Source of the DNA: Aestuariispira ectoiniformans
GTDB lineage: Bacteria; Pseudomonadota; Alphaproteobacteria; UBA8366; Aestuariispiraceae
Direction of reading: 5' to 3'
Assembly: GCF_025136295.1 (NCBI RefSeq)
Contig: NZ_CP062788.1
Coordinates: forward strand, 3,985,588-4,049,587
DNA length: 64,000 bases
In this document: piece by piece, positions 43,217 to 54,278 of the stretch
How the letters are laid out: the number at the start of each line of letters is the position of its first letter
Position numbering within the stretch: position 1 is the first letter of the stretch
The notes under the pieces: model-generated
What the model was told of the DNA's origin: nothing
Seen by the model: only the letters and a program-made list of their open reading frames with translations
Database searches by the model: none
Program-made: the position numbers and the translations under genes

Positions 43217-43926
43217 CTATTTTTCAGGGGTAAATCCGTTAGCAGGTTCCGCCCAGTCCAAACCTTCCCCACCGCCCAGGGCGACCATTTGACCGGTCAT
43301 CGCATCGGCCTCAAGGAGGAAACCTATGGCGGCGCAAATATCCCCCGCCACGTCATTCCGGGTATCAGATTGCTCTGGCCCCGGACCAATGCCATTCACA
43401 CGGATCTGCGGCGCCAGCGCCTGCGCCATGGTCCGGGTCAATGTCCACAACCCCGTCTTGGACAGTGTGTAGGAGAGATGATGCGGCGGCAGACTCCAGA
43501 CCCGCTCGTCGACCACATTCACAACCGTGCCCATGCACCCCGCTGGCAGCCCCCTGGCAAATTCCTGCATCAACACAAAAGGCGCACGCAGGTTCGCCTC
43601 CATATGCAGGTCCCAGCTTTCACGCGTCGCACTGTTCCAGTCGTCAGGTTTGGATAAAGAGGCACTGTTGATCAACACATCCACCGGCCCAAGCGCATCA
43701 GCCGCCCGGGCAATCAGGGTGGAAACATCCGCCTCGCGTGTCAGGTCCGCGTCAAGCGCCACTGACCTGCAGCCCATCGACCGGATTTCGGCGACTGTCG
43801 CAGCCGCCTCGTCCTGGCCGGTACTAAAATGCACGGCAACGTCCAGCCCACGGCGCGCAAGATCAAGGGCAATTGCATGGCCGACCTGTCTGTCGGCCCC
43901 GGTCACCAGGGCGGTTTTGAATTTTA

Positions 43927-43930
<4 letters not shown>
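43217..43930 (-). CDS. Pteridine-reductase-like short-chain dehydrogenase
   Basis: The 237-residue SDR starts [20 protein letters not shown], with a variant TGxxxxxG nucleotide motif, then [19 protein letters not shown] and the catalytic [14 protein letters not shown]. The segment before it reads [20 protein letters not shown], in which the usual catalytic Ser position is Asp, as in pteridine reductase/FolM-type members. A dihydropteridine or dihydrofolate substrate is likely. Its ATG overlaps the uvrB stop by 4 bases, so it is coupled to uvrB. Confidence 0.85.
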
Positions 43931-46104
<2,174 letters not shown>

Positions 46105-46163
46105 TGCATTTCCCCCGCGGCGAATGATTAGGGCTGGTCTTGCCAGCCAGCACGGACTATAGG

Positions 46164-46178
46164 TGTTACCGTAATGTT
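46164..46178. promoter_or_regulatory. Near-consensus LexA box before uvrB
   Basis: GTTACCGTAATGTTC matches GTTC-N7-GTTC with one mismatch, 60 bases upstream of uvrB and 17 bases before the divergent TSUP gene. Confidence 0.45.
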
Positions 46179-46194
46179 CTCATAAGATCAATTC

Positions 46195-46926
46195 ATGATG
46201 ATAGAACTTCCCTATCTCTTCTTTGTCGCGGCAAGCGCCGGCGCATCGGTGATTTCTGCGGTCTTCGGCTTCGGCACGGCAATGGTTGTGCTGGCGGTCG
46301 GCTCAATGGTGCTGCCGGTCAAGGAATCGATCGCACTCGCCACGATCATCTTCACCAGCAATACATTGATCAAAACCTGGCTCTATCGGCGCGAGATCGA
46401 CTGGCCGCTGGCCATCTGGATGTCGCTCGCCAGCCTGCCCTTCGCCTTTTTGGGAGCAGAGGTAATGGTCTGGGCTCCGGTGAATTTCATGCAGACCGCC
46501 TTGGGTATTCTCGTTCTGGTCTATGTGGCCATGCAGCTTTGGAAGCCTCATGGCACTTTGCCCCTGTCCAAGCCCCTTATCCTCGGCGCATCCGGCCTTT
46601 ACGGCTTTTTGTCCGGATTGCTGGGCACCGGTAACGTGATCAAGGCGATCTTCCTGCAGCGCGCCGGGCTGGAACGGCACAGCTTTGTCGGTGTGATGGC
46701 CGCCACCTCCGTGCTTGCCAACCTCGCAAAGCTGGGCGCTTACAGTCAGGCCGGTCTTCTGACGCTTGCGCATTGGCCCGCCGCCGTCGGACTGGTGGCG
46801 GTCAGTCTGGTTTCCACCGTCGCCGGGCGCGCCGTCCTGCACCGCGTGAACAGCGAGCAGTTCCGCATCGGCGTGTTGGTTATCCTCACGGGAATCGCAG
46901 CAACTTTGTTAATCGGCGGGCGATAA
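46195..46926 (+). CDS. TSUP-family (TauE/SafE) permease
   Basis: The 243-residue protein has about eight hydrophobic helices and the family's repeated glycine-rich half-motif: VISAVFGFGTAMVVLAVGSM near the start and GLYGFLSGLLGTGNVIKAIF in the second half. Members export sulfite, sulfonates or related organic anions; the substrate here is not evident. It is divergent from uvrB and converges with the amidotransferase gene, overlapping by 18 bases. Confidence 0.85.
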   Translation: MMIELPYLFFVAASAGASVISAVFGFGTAMVVLAVGSMVLPVKESIALATIIFTSNTLIKTWLYRREIDWPLAIWMSLASLPFAFLGAEVMVWAPVNFMQTALGILVLVYVAMQLWKPHGTLPLSKPLILGASGLYGFLSGLLGTGNVIKAIFLQRAGLERHSFVGVMAATSVLANLAKLGAYSQAGLLTLAHWPAAVGLVAVSLVSTVAGRAVLHRVNSEQFRIGVLVILTGIAATLLIGGR

Positions 46927-47643
46927 AGACCTTTCCCGTTCTTCCCCCCGCGCCTCGGCCACCAACGAGGCAAACAGGCGCCGGACGGACTTCCGGTAGA
47001 TCAAATATTCCGGGTGAAACTGCACACCGAGGACAAAGGGTTTTCGGGCATCCTCCACCGCCTGGATGATGCCGTTGCGTTCCCTTGCGCCGACCACAAG
47101 CCCACGGCCAAGCCGGTTGATGGACTGGCTGTGCAGGCTGTTCACCCGCGAGGTCCGTTTCCCCCAGAGGCGATGGAGCAACGTGCCGGAGACGATATGC
47201 ATGGTCTTGCGGAAAAAGATATTGGCCAACAGATGGGTCGGATAGTCTGCCTCTTCAAAGGCCTGCCGGATATCCATATGCAGGTTGCCACCGCGCAGGA
47301 CATTCAACAACTGCGCGCCCCGGCAGATACCAAGAACCGGCCAGTCCTGTTCCTCTGCCCGTTTCAACCAATGAACTTCAAGCGCATCCCGATCCCGGTC
47401 GTAGACATAGTTGATCTTGGTGATTTCATCATAGAGGGAGGGATGGATATCCGTCCCACCGCAGATTACGAGCCCGTCCAGATCGGTATTATGATGGGGT
47501 CTTTCCGGTGTCAGGCGCAGCACCCGCCCCCCGGCCATCCAAACTGCCAGGGAAACACATAGGAAAGGTATCCGGCCCTTTTCCGCCGGCCCCGTTACAC
47601 CGATAAGCGGTCTATGTCCTTTTCCGTTCAGGTATCCGATCAC
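46909..47643 (-). CDS. Class I glutamine amidotransferase-like hydrolase
   Basis: The 244-residue protein carries the triad of gamma-glutamyl hydrolase/PuuD-type enzymes: the Cys in LGICRGAQLLNVLRGGNLH and the His-Glu in GVQFHPEYLI; VICGGTDIHPSLYDE is the oxyanion-side motif. These enzymes hydrolyse gamma-glutamyl amides or isopeptides. Its start overlaps the amidoligase stop by 4 bases, so the pair is translationally coupled and probably acts as ligase plus hydrolase on one substrate. Confidence 0.88.
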   Translation of the reverse strand: MIGYLNGKGHRPLIGVTGPAEKGRIPFLCVSLAVWMAGGRVLRLTPERPHHNTDLDGLVICGGTDIHPSLYDEITKINYVYDRDRDALEVHWLKRAEEQDWPVLGICRGAQLLNVLRGGNLHMDIRQAFEEADYPTHLLANIFFRKTMHIVSGTLLHRLWGKRTSRVNSLHSQSINRLGRGLVVGARERNGIIQAVEDARKPFVLGVQFHPEYLIYRKSVRRLFASLVAEARGEERERSLSPAD

Positions 47644-48638
47644 CGCATCCTTTCAACGTAGTTCCGGGAGGCAATCAGCCATTTCTCTGTAAAATCGCTT
47701 AACAGATTATCACGCAGGGACTGCCGATGGTCCATCATACGGTGAAGAAGGTCTTCGTCATCGGCCAGTTTTTCAACCATCACCCAGCGGTTCCATTCCA
47801 CCGTCGGCTGCCAGGACGGATCGTCAATCCGGCAATCGGGCATGCGCAGGTGATAGGTCGGGCGCTTTTTGATAAGGCTGTCCGTTGTAACAGCCTGCAC
47901 CCGGCGTTCATCCAGAACGGAAAAGAGCGGCAACAGGTCCAACGCCCGGTTCCGGGTCGGATTGAACTCCAGATAGTCGTCAATCAGGCGGGACAGGTCC
48001 GGCGTATAATAAGGCGACAGGACAAGACGGGTATACCGCTTGGGGAAGGCCCCGGCGAAAGAGGTCAGGCGGCGGCTGAAGTTCATCCGCATCTCTTCCT
48101 GCAGCCATTCGTAAAGCAGCAGAAACGCCTGGATATGCGCGCGGATACTGTCAGCCTTCAAGGATGGCGCCTCCGGGTTGATATGCAGACCGAAGGCATA
48201 GCTGATGGAAACACCGGTGCCTTCCGCGCCCGCGTCCCGCATCAGGTCAACCAGATTTTCCAACTCCCCCAGACGGGACAGCGGGATGGGCGGCGTCACT
48301 ACTTCGTTCGGTGCGAAGGATGTAATCAGCGGACTGATCAGCTCCTCCACCGCCCCTTCAAAGTCCAATGCGTCAGACCCGGTTTTCTGCTCCGAACTTT
48401 CCGCCAATTTCTGCAACAGCTCCACATCCACCTCCACGGTGAAGGGGCCAAGGGCAGATGTTTCCACACGGCAGGCGTTCTTATGACGTTTGATGATGCG
48501 GTCCGGGGCATCCTGTTCGCCAAAGGCCTCCAGAATCAATCGCGCCGTTTTTGATAAGTTGAGGCCGAGATATTCAATCTCGAAGCCGACGCGGCGTTCG
48601 TCACCCTGGTCGTTGGTTGTAATTGGTGGAAATAGCAT
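47640..48638 (-). CDS. Putative amidoligase enzyme
   Basis: The 332-residue protein shows the COOH-NH2 ligase (amidoligase) pattern: RRVGFEIEYLGL near the start, LGPFTVEVDVELLQKL, GVSISYAFGLHINPEAPSL, and RLVLSPYYTPDLSRLIDDYL. Comparative genomics has tied the family to class I amidotransferases in peptide or cell-wall modification, which fits the neighbour. Substrates are unknown. It lies 50 bases downstream of the sortase stop with no terminator between, so all four genes may share one transcript. Confidence 0.85.
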   Translation of the reverse strand: MLFPPITTNDQGDERRVGFEIEYLGLNLSKTARLILEAFGEQDAPDRIIKRHKNACRVETSALGPFTVEVDVELLQKLAESSEQKTGSDALDFEGAVEELISPLITSFAPNEVVTPPIPLSRLGELENLVDLMRDAGAEGTGVSISYAFGLHINPEAPSLKADSIRAHIQAFLLLYEWLQEEMRMNFSRRLTSFAGAFPKRYTRLVLSPYYTPDLSRLIDDYLEFNPTRNRALDLLPLFSVLDERRVQAVTTDSLIKKRPTYHLRMPDCRIDDPSWQPTVEWNRWVMVEKLADDEDLLHRMMDHRQSLRDNLLSDFTEKWLIASRNYVERMR

Positions 48639-48688
48639 GGCCCCTCGTCCGCTTGGTAGTGACGTACCCCTTCGCGCCTGACGTCAGT

Positions 48689-49279
48689 TTACCCCGGCTC
48701 CTGCCCATCCGCCAGAGGCTGGTCACGCTCTGCCCAGACCACATAGCGCAGTGGCCCGTTGGGCTGCCAGTCATCGAAAGGATAACATGTGATAAGCATC
48801 AGGGCATCCCGCCCGACCAGATCCTTCGGAAGCCCCAGGTCCTGTTTGTCCATCACCGCGGCCTCCCGAATGACATAGTCACGAACCTTGCCCGTTTCAT
48901 CCTTCAGGGACAGATGATCTCCAACAGCAACGTCTTTCAGAAAGCGGAAGTGAGTGTCGCGATGGGCATAGAGGATACGCGTGTCGCCACGCCGGTCCAT
49001 GGTGGGCCCAAAGGCCAGATTGCGCATGCTTGTATTGGACAGGATCAGCCGCCGCACATCCTGTTTCGGGGCGGTCAGTTCCGCCACCGGCCAGGTATCC
49101 GCCCAGCCCCAGGGTGCAACCTGCCTTTCCCCGTCGAGGGTTTTGGCCCAGGCCCGGTCAATCAGGATCGGCGCAAGCCAGGCCTTGCCCGCGATCAATC
49201 CCGCCGAGCCCAATTGCCATCCGGCCACCGCCAGGGATATGGCAGCGACCGAATAGAGGGCAAATCGACGGGCAGTCAT
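48689..49279 (-). CDS. Class GN (proteobacterial) sortase
   Basis: Sortases cut a C-terminal sorting signal and transfer the protein to an amine. The 196-residue protein has an N-terminal membrane anchor (FALYSVAAISLAVAGWQLGS), the catalytic His in LYAHRDTHFRFLKDVAVGD, the catalytic Cys in LITCYPFDDW, and the Arg in GPLRYVVWAERD. The HRDTHF form is typical of the Gram-negative GN class, which usually has one dedicated target gene. That target precedes it here with a TGATG stop/start overlap. Confidence 0.92.
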   Translation of the reverse strand: MTARRFALYSVAAISLAVAGWQLGSAGLIAGKAWLAPILIDRAWAKTLDGERQVAPWGWADTWPVAELTAPKQDVRRLILSNTSMRNLAFGPTMDRRGDTRILYAHRDTHFRFLKDVAVGDHLSLKDETGKVRDYVIREAAVMDKQDLGLPKDLVGRDALMLITCYPFDDWQPNGPLRYVVWAERDQPLADGQEPG

Positions 49280-51399
49280 CAGGCCGCCTTGCGACGGGCC
49301 AACCAGAAGGCACCGCCACTGGCAATCAGTGCAATCACGCCCAGGATCAGATTGATTTCCATCGGCGTCGCCGTGGAGGGGCCGAAGAATTTCTCATATT
49401 TCGTCCCGTCGGGCAGATTGGCCTTCATCTTTTGTTGGCGAAGCCGTTCGTCCATTGGTCGTGCCGGTTTACGCTCAACAGCAACAAAGCTGGTATAGGG
49501 GCTCATGATCTGGTGCCGCAAAGCCACATCAAGAATGGCAAGCTTTGCCGTTTCCTCATCCAGGCCACGGGCCTTGGCGTCCATCAGGGCCTCGACCTTG
49601 CCGCGCGCCCAAAGCTTGGCAATGCCATGCCCCGGTTTCCAGTCGTTGGCGGGCAGTTTCCGCTCCCAACCATCCCAGCCGAGCCGTCCGGCCAGGGCGA
49701 GATCGTTACCCTCCTGCAAGTCGGCATTGTCGACACGCATCACGAAAGATATCGGCCGCGCACCATAGACATCCGGCAGGGGTGACGGGAAGCTTTCAGC
49801 CGTCGCACCGGTGTTTTCCAGACTGAGGTCGGTCAAGGCCGGATGTTCCATTTCCGTCAGCATTTGCGAGATTTTGGTCTTGGCCTGTGACAAATCGTTA
49901 ATCTGAATGTGGAAACCCCGGCCAAATTCCGCGGCCTTACGCATGAACCAGCCATTGGGCGCAGACCCCAGGCCGACCGTGAACAACCGCCCCTTGCCCA
50001 GTTTACTCTGGACCAGCTTGAACATCTCTTCCTCATAGCCGACCGCACCGTCGGTCAGGAACAGAATCTGGCGCAGGGCTCCCGGCGTCGGCTGGTCATC
50101 AAGGGCACTGTTCAGCGCATCAAACATTTCCGTCCCGCCGTCGGCCTCAAGGCTCATCACAAAGCTTTGCGCGCGGGCCATGTTATTGTCGTTGGCCGGA
50201 CGGCTCTGTCCGAACAGGCGCACGAAATTGTCGTTGAAGGCGATCACGTCAAAGCGGTCATGGGGCGACAGCCGGTTCAGCGCCGCACTCAGGGCCGCAC
50301 GGGCCTGCTCAATCGAATCGCCATACATGGACCCGGACACATCGATAATGAAAGTGATGTCGCGGGCGGCATCCTGTCGATCACTGTCTTCGGCGTCCAT
50401 CTTGGGCGGCATGACAAGCCCGAGGAAATAGGTGGCATCCTCGACACGCTCGCTGAACAAGGCAACCTGTGGCGCTGCGGCGCGGGCGGCCTGCCAGGAC
50501 AATACGAAATCGCGGTCGGCCACTGCCTGTCCCTTCTTAAGGGTGATCCGATAGTCGCCGTCGTCGGTTTCCGTCACGCTGATCGCATGGCTGCTGCTTT
50601 CCAGCCCCGCCAGATCAAAGCCGGGGTCCAGGTTGACCACCATGGAGACCGGATTGACCGCGGCTTCACCCGGCGTGACGATTGGCTGGTCCAATTCCGC
50701 AATCTTCTTCAGGTGATCGGCAAGCTGGCCTGCGGCATCTCCGTCGGACAGATCCGCCTCCGGCTGCGGCTTGCGGAAATAGCGCGGCATCACGACAAGA
50801 GGCTGGATCAACTTGAATGCGTCACCCTGCCGTTCCACCGTCATCTGATAGGTGATTTCCACAGAGACCGTATCACCCGGCCCGATATTCGCCACCCGTG
50901 TCTTGAACACATTCGGGCGATTCTGTTCCAGCAGGCTGGCCCGTTTGCCATCCGCCAGGGCGCGGGCATAGACGCGCTTTGCCTCCTCTTTTTCCTTGAT
51001 CACACCATCAATCCGGCGATCACCGACCAGAAGGGTCATCCCGTCGACCGACGCGCGATTGGGCAGCGGGAAAAGGTATACCCCTTCCATCCACTGATCG
51101 CTGTCGTTGCGGAAATCCTGGGTCACGGTCGTGCGGGCCACGATGCCGGACACGTCCGTTTCCATATCCATAGACAAGGTCAGCGCGGATTGCACCGGAC
51201 CATCGCCGGACAAGGGACGCAAACGCAGACCGAACTCACTTTTTCCTTCTTCTTTGTCTGACGCCTCGGTCGCCTCTGCAGAAAAAGTCCCGGACAGGAC
51301 AAACAGCAGGGCGCCAAAGATCAGGACCGGAATGGACAAAGACCGGGTATCGGACGAAATACGGCCCGACAGCCCCCTCACACGCAGACTTTGAATCAT
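49279..51399 (-). CDS. Marine proteobacterial sortase target protein (VIT and vWA domains)
   Basis: The 706-residue exported protein starts with a membrane/signal segment (SIPVLIFGALLFVLSGTFSAEA). A VIT domain spans about 60-190 (WMEGVYLFPLPNRASVDGMT, VFKTRVANIGPGDTVSVEIT). A vWA domain with MIDAS motif DVSGSMYGDS begins near residue 350. The C-terminal sorting signal consists of GPSTATP, a hydrophobic helix (EINLILGVIALIASGGAFWL) and the basic tail ARRKAA. It is the single partner of the adjacent sortase. vWA domains bind proteins or ligands through a metal ion, so a surface-adhesion or assembly role is inferred. Confidence 0.92.
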   Translation of the reverse strand: MIQSLRVRGLSGRISSDTRSLSIPVLIFGALLFVLSGTFSAEATEASDKEEGKSEFGLRLRPLSGDGPVQSALTLSMDMETDVSGIVARTTVTQDFRNDSDQWMEGVYLFPLPNRASVDGMTLLVGDRRIDGVIKEKEEAKRVYARALADGKRASLLEQNRPNVFKTRVANIGPGDTVSVEITYQMTVERQGDAFKLIQPLVVMPRYFRKPQPEADLSDGDAAGQLADHLKKIAELDQPIVTPGEAAVNPVSMVVNLDPGFDLAGLESSSHAISVTETDDGDYRITLKKGQAVADRDFVLSWQAARAAAPQVALFSERVEDATYFLGLVMPPKMDAEDSDRQDAARDITFIIDVSGSMYGDSIEQARAALSAALNRLSPHDRFDVIAFNDNFVRLFGQSRPANDNNMARAQSFVMSLEADGGTEMFDALNSALDDQPTPGALRQILFLTDGAVGYEEEMFKLVQSKLGKGRLFTVGLGSAPNGWFMRKAAEFGRGFHIQINDLSQAKTKISQMLTEMEHPALTDLSLENTGATAESFPSPLPDVYGARPISFVMRVDNADLQEGNDLALAGRLGWDGWERKLPANDWKPGHGIAKLWARGKVEALMDAKARGLDEETAKLAILDVALRHQIMSPYTSFVAVERKPARPMDERLRQQKMKANLPDGTKYEKFFGPSTATPMEINLILGVIALIASGGAFWLARRKAA

Positions 51400-51692
51400 A
51401 ACCTTATTCCCGTTTATGGAGCATCAGACATTATGAAACGCGTATGGCGCGGCGAAATCCTGCCGGAAAACAGGCAATAACATGTCGTTTTTTGGCAAAA
51501 AAAGGCAGCGGAACGCGCTCATATAGAAAGTAGTAGCGGTCATTCAATGTTGACAATTTATTGATAAATTACCAGCATCTTTTCAACTTTGAGGAAGTTT
51601 CTCCATGATGGGGGAGAAATCGCATAGCTTTTTCCTTGGTAAAACAAGTATAAATTAGCAATGCCGTATGGGTTTAGGGGATTATGTAAGCC
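51400..51692. other. Gene-free promoter region between the sortase operon and an MCP
   Basis: No gene is supported. TTGACA at 51550-51555 is a perfect -35 without a good -10. It is overlapped by the palindrome AATTTAT-TG-ATAAATT (51555-51570). TTTCTCC (51598-51604) and GGAGAAA (51613-51619) form a second inverted repeat. The region serves the divergent operon and the MCP at 51693. Confidence 0.4.
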
Positions 51693-54278
51693 ATGTCTGA
51701 AACAACAGTGAACGAGGCCAGGTCTCGATCATTCTTGAATAGTATCCGATTCAAGCTGATTGCCGCGATCACGGCGATTGCCGGTCTGGCGGTTTTGACC
51801 AGCGTCTTCGGAATTATCTCGTTCAACAATATCGAGGCAGGATTGTTGAGCGTCACCCGCAAGGGTGTGCCGACAATGAACGTGGCCCAGCAGTTGTCGC
51901 AGCAAAGCACGGCGCTTGCGTCTGCCGCACCGCGCCTGAACGGCGCGAGCACATTTGACGAGCGCGACAGCGTCTATACCGACATGGAAAAGCGGCTGGC
52001 CGGGCTGCAGTCCCTCCTGAACCAGTTGCAGGAACGCGGCGTAAACCCCGAACAGGTCTCTTCCCTTCAGGATCTGATCGACCAGATCGCAAGTAACCTC
52101 GGCCGCCAGAATGACCTGGTCGGCGACCGTATCAACCTGCAGATGGATCGCGAAGATATCGTTGCATCCGTCGAATCGACCCGCGCCAACCTGCAGCGCC
52201 AGTTGAATCCCCTGATCGCGGACCGTGGCCGCTGGATGGAAGGTACTGCCAAGAAGCTGGCGTTGGAAGCGGGCAAACAGACCATGGAACTGACCACCGG
52301 GACCGCCGGTGTCATGTTCCAGACCTTCTCCCTGAAGGACCAGGCGACAAATGCCTATTTCGCCCTTCTTCTGGCAGCCCAGGCGACGACGATCAAGGAG
52401 CTGGAGGCACAGGAGGTCAACTACATGATCCCCGGCCTTTCCCTGTCCTCCGCCTTGTCACTGATGGAAGACGAATCTCTCAAGGCAGCCCTGCAAAAGC
52501 TGGTCGACGCCGGCAGCGGCGACAACAACATCATCGAACAGCGCCGCAAGATTCTGGAAGGCAACACAGCGTTGCAAAGCAATCTGGACAAACGGATTGC
52601 GGAGCTGGACGAGTTGCGACCCAAGCTGATCAACGCGCTCGACGACCAGATCCGCCGCGCGCGAGGCGACCTGCAGACCGGTGGCCGCAACCTGCGCGGC
52701 AAACTGTCGGATCAACTGGATTCCCTTGTCTATGACGGTGCCCTGCAATCCCGTCAGCTTCTGCAGACATCCGCCCAGGTAGACAGCATCGCAGGACGTC
52801 TGGTGGACATGAGCACGGCCGAAAACGCCGACATGATGGCCGAACGCATCGACGCCTTCAGCGCAGAGAAGAAGAAACTGGACGAGATTCTCGCGAATAT
52901 GATCGACGAGGATGCCGCCAAAAGCCTGGGTGAGGGCATCAAGCATTTCATCAGCCTTGGCGCGGAAGCCGATGGTGTCCCGGCAATCCGCCTCAAGGAA
53001 CTGTCGGCGATCAATGACGCCAATCAGGTCCTGCAGCAGAATGCCGATCTGGCCCAGAAGATCGTCAGCCATCTGGAAACGCTGGTTTCCTCTACCCTGG
53101 ACGACACCAACGTCCTGTCCACGGAAGCCGAAAGCATCCTGAATGCCGGTAAAACCCAGCTTCTGGTGATCGCCGGTGTCAGCATCGTGATTTCGATCCT
53201 GATCGGCTGGCTCTATGTGGCCCGCAACGTCGCGGCCCGTCTGGTCAACCTTGCAGGCATTACGCAGACCATCGCCGACGGCGACCTGACGGTCCGCCTG
53301 CCCCGTGCCGGTAACGACGAAATCACCAGCATCGCCGATGCGGTGCGTATCTTCCGCGACAACGGCCGCGAAATGGAGAAGATGCGCACAGAACAGGAAG
53401 AGGCCGAACAACGCGCGGAAGAAGAGAAGAAGGAAGCCATGCGAAAGCTGGCCGACGAATTCGAAAGCAGCGTCAAAGGTATCGTGGATCAGGTCGCCAC
53501 CGCGACGGGGGATATGCGCAACGCCGCACAATCCATGTCCGACCTTGCCAACAACACCTCCAGCCATGCAACCACGGTTGCCGCGGCGGCTGAGGAAACC
53601 TCCATCAATGTGGAAACCGTCTCCAAGACAACGGACGACCTGATCCGCTCTTCGGAAACCATCAGCGACCGCATCAGCCATTCCTCCGAAGTGGCACAGC
53701 GCGCAGGTTCCGAGGCCCAGCGCACCAGCGAACAGGTCTCCAGTCTGGCCGAAGCCGCCCAGAAGATCGGCGAGGTCGTGGACCTGATTGCCGATATCGC
53801 GGAACAGACCAACCTGCTGGCCCTCAACGCCACCATCGAGGCTGCCCGCGCCGGGGATGCCGGCAAGGGCTTTGCCGTTGTCGCCAACGAGGTCAAATCA
53901 CTGGCCTCGCAGACCGGCAAGGCAACCGAAGATATCTCCCAACAGGTGCAGGGCATTCAGCAGGCGACCTCGGATGCGGTAAAGGCAATCCGCGAGATCA
54001 CCCAGACGGTGCAGGAAGTAAGTTCGCTGTCCAACGAGATTTCCAACTCGGTCAACCAGCAGAATACGGCAACCCAGGAAATCGGCCACAATGTGCGTCA
54101 GGCGGCGGAAGGTACACAGGAAGTGTCCCAGACCATTTCCACCGTCACCCAGGCAGCCTCCGAAACCGGTGGCTTTGCCAATGACCTGCTGGAAACGGCG
54201 GAGAAACTGGCCGGGCAGTCCGATGCTCTGGGCCAGGAAGTGGAACGCTTCCTCTCAAACGTCAGAGGGGCAAACTAA
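51693..54278 (+). CDS. Methyl-accepting chemotaxis protein with large helical sensor domain
   Basis: This is a receptor of 861 residues. TM1 is about residues 18-45 (IRFKLIAAITAIAGLAVLTS). A periplasmic domain of about 440 residues follows, with long heptad-rich helices, much larger than a standard four-helix bundle and reminiscent of helical-bimodular or TorS-like sensors. TM2 is about 488-512. HAMP is followed by a charged coil (EEAEQRAEEEKKEAMRKLAD) and the signalling tip [20 protein letters not shown] near residue 700. There is no CheR tether. Its last 17 bases overlap the convergent DMT gene. The ligand is unknown. Confidence 0.94.
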   Translation: MSETTVNEARSRSFLNSIRFKLIAAITAIAGLAVLTSVFGIISFNNIEAGLLSVTRKGVPTMNVAQQLSQQSTALASAAPRLNGASTFDERDSVYTDMEKRLAGLQSLLNQLQERGVNPEQVSSLQDLIDQIASNLGRQNDLVGDRINLQMDREDIVASVESTRANLQRQLNPLIADRGRWMEGTAKKLALEAGKQTMELTTGTAGVMFQTFSLKDQATNAYFALLLAAQATTIKELEAQEVNYMIPGLSLSSALSLMEDESLKAALQKLVDAGSGDNNIIEQRRKILEGNTALQSNLDKRIAELDELRPKLINALDDQIRRARGDLQTGGRNLRGKLSDQLDSLVYDGALQSRQLLQTSAQVDSIAGRLVDMSTAENADMMAERIDAFSAEKKKLDEILANMIDEDAAKSLGEGIKHFISLGAEADGVPAIRLKELSAINDANQVLQQNADLAQKIVSHLETLVSSTLDDTNVLSTEAESILNAGKTQLLVIAGVSIVISILIGWLYVARNVAARLVNLAGITQTIADGDLTVRLPRAGNDEITSIADAVRIFRDNGREMEKMRTEQEEAEQRAEEEKKEAMRKLADEFESSVKGIVDQVATATGDMRNAAQSMSDLANNTSSHATTVAAAAEETSINVETVSKTTDDLIRSSETISDRISHSSEVAQRAGSEAQRTSEQVSSLAEAAQKIGEVVDLIADIAEQTNLLALNATIEAARAGDAGKGFAVVANEVKSLASQTGKATEDISQQVQGIQQATSDAVKAIREITQTVQEVSSLSNEISNSVNQQNTATQEIGHNVRQAAEGTQEVSQTISTVTQAASETGGFANDLLETAEKLAGQSDALGQEVERFLSNVRGAN

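Noticed and set aside
49909-51261. 450-codon frame antisense to the VIT/vWA gene
   Set aside because: No motifs, no ribosome-binding site; explained by GC-rich reverse-frame openness.
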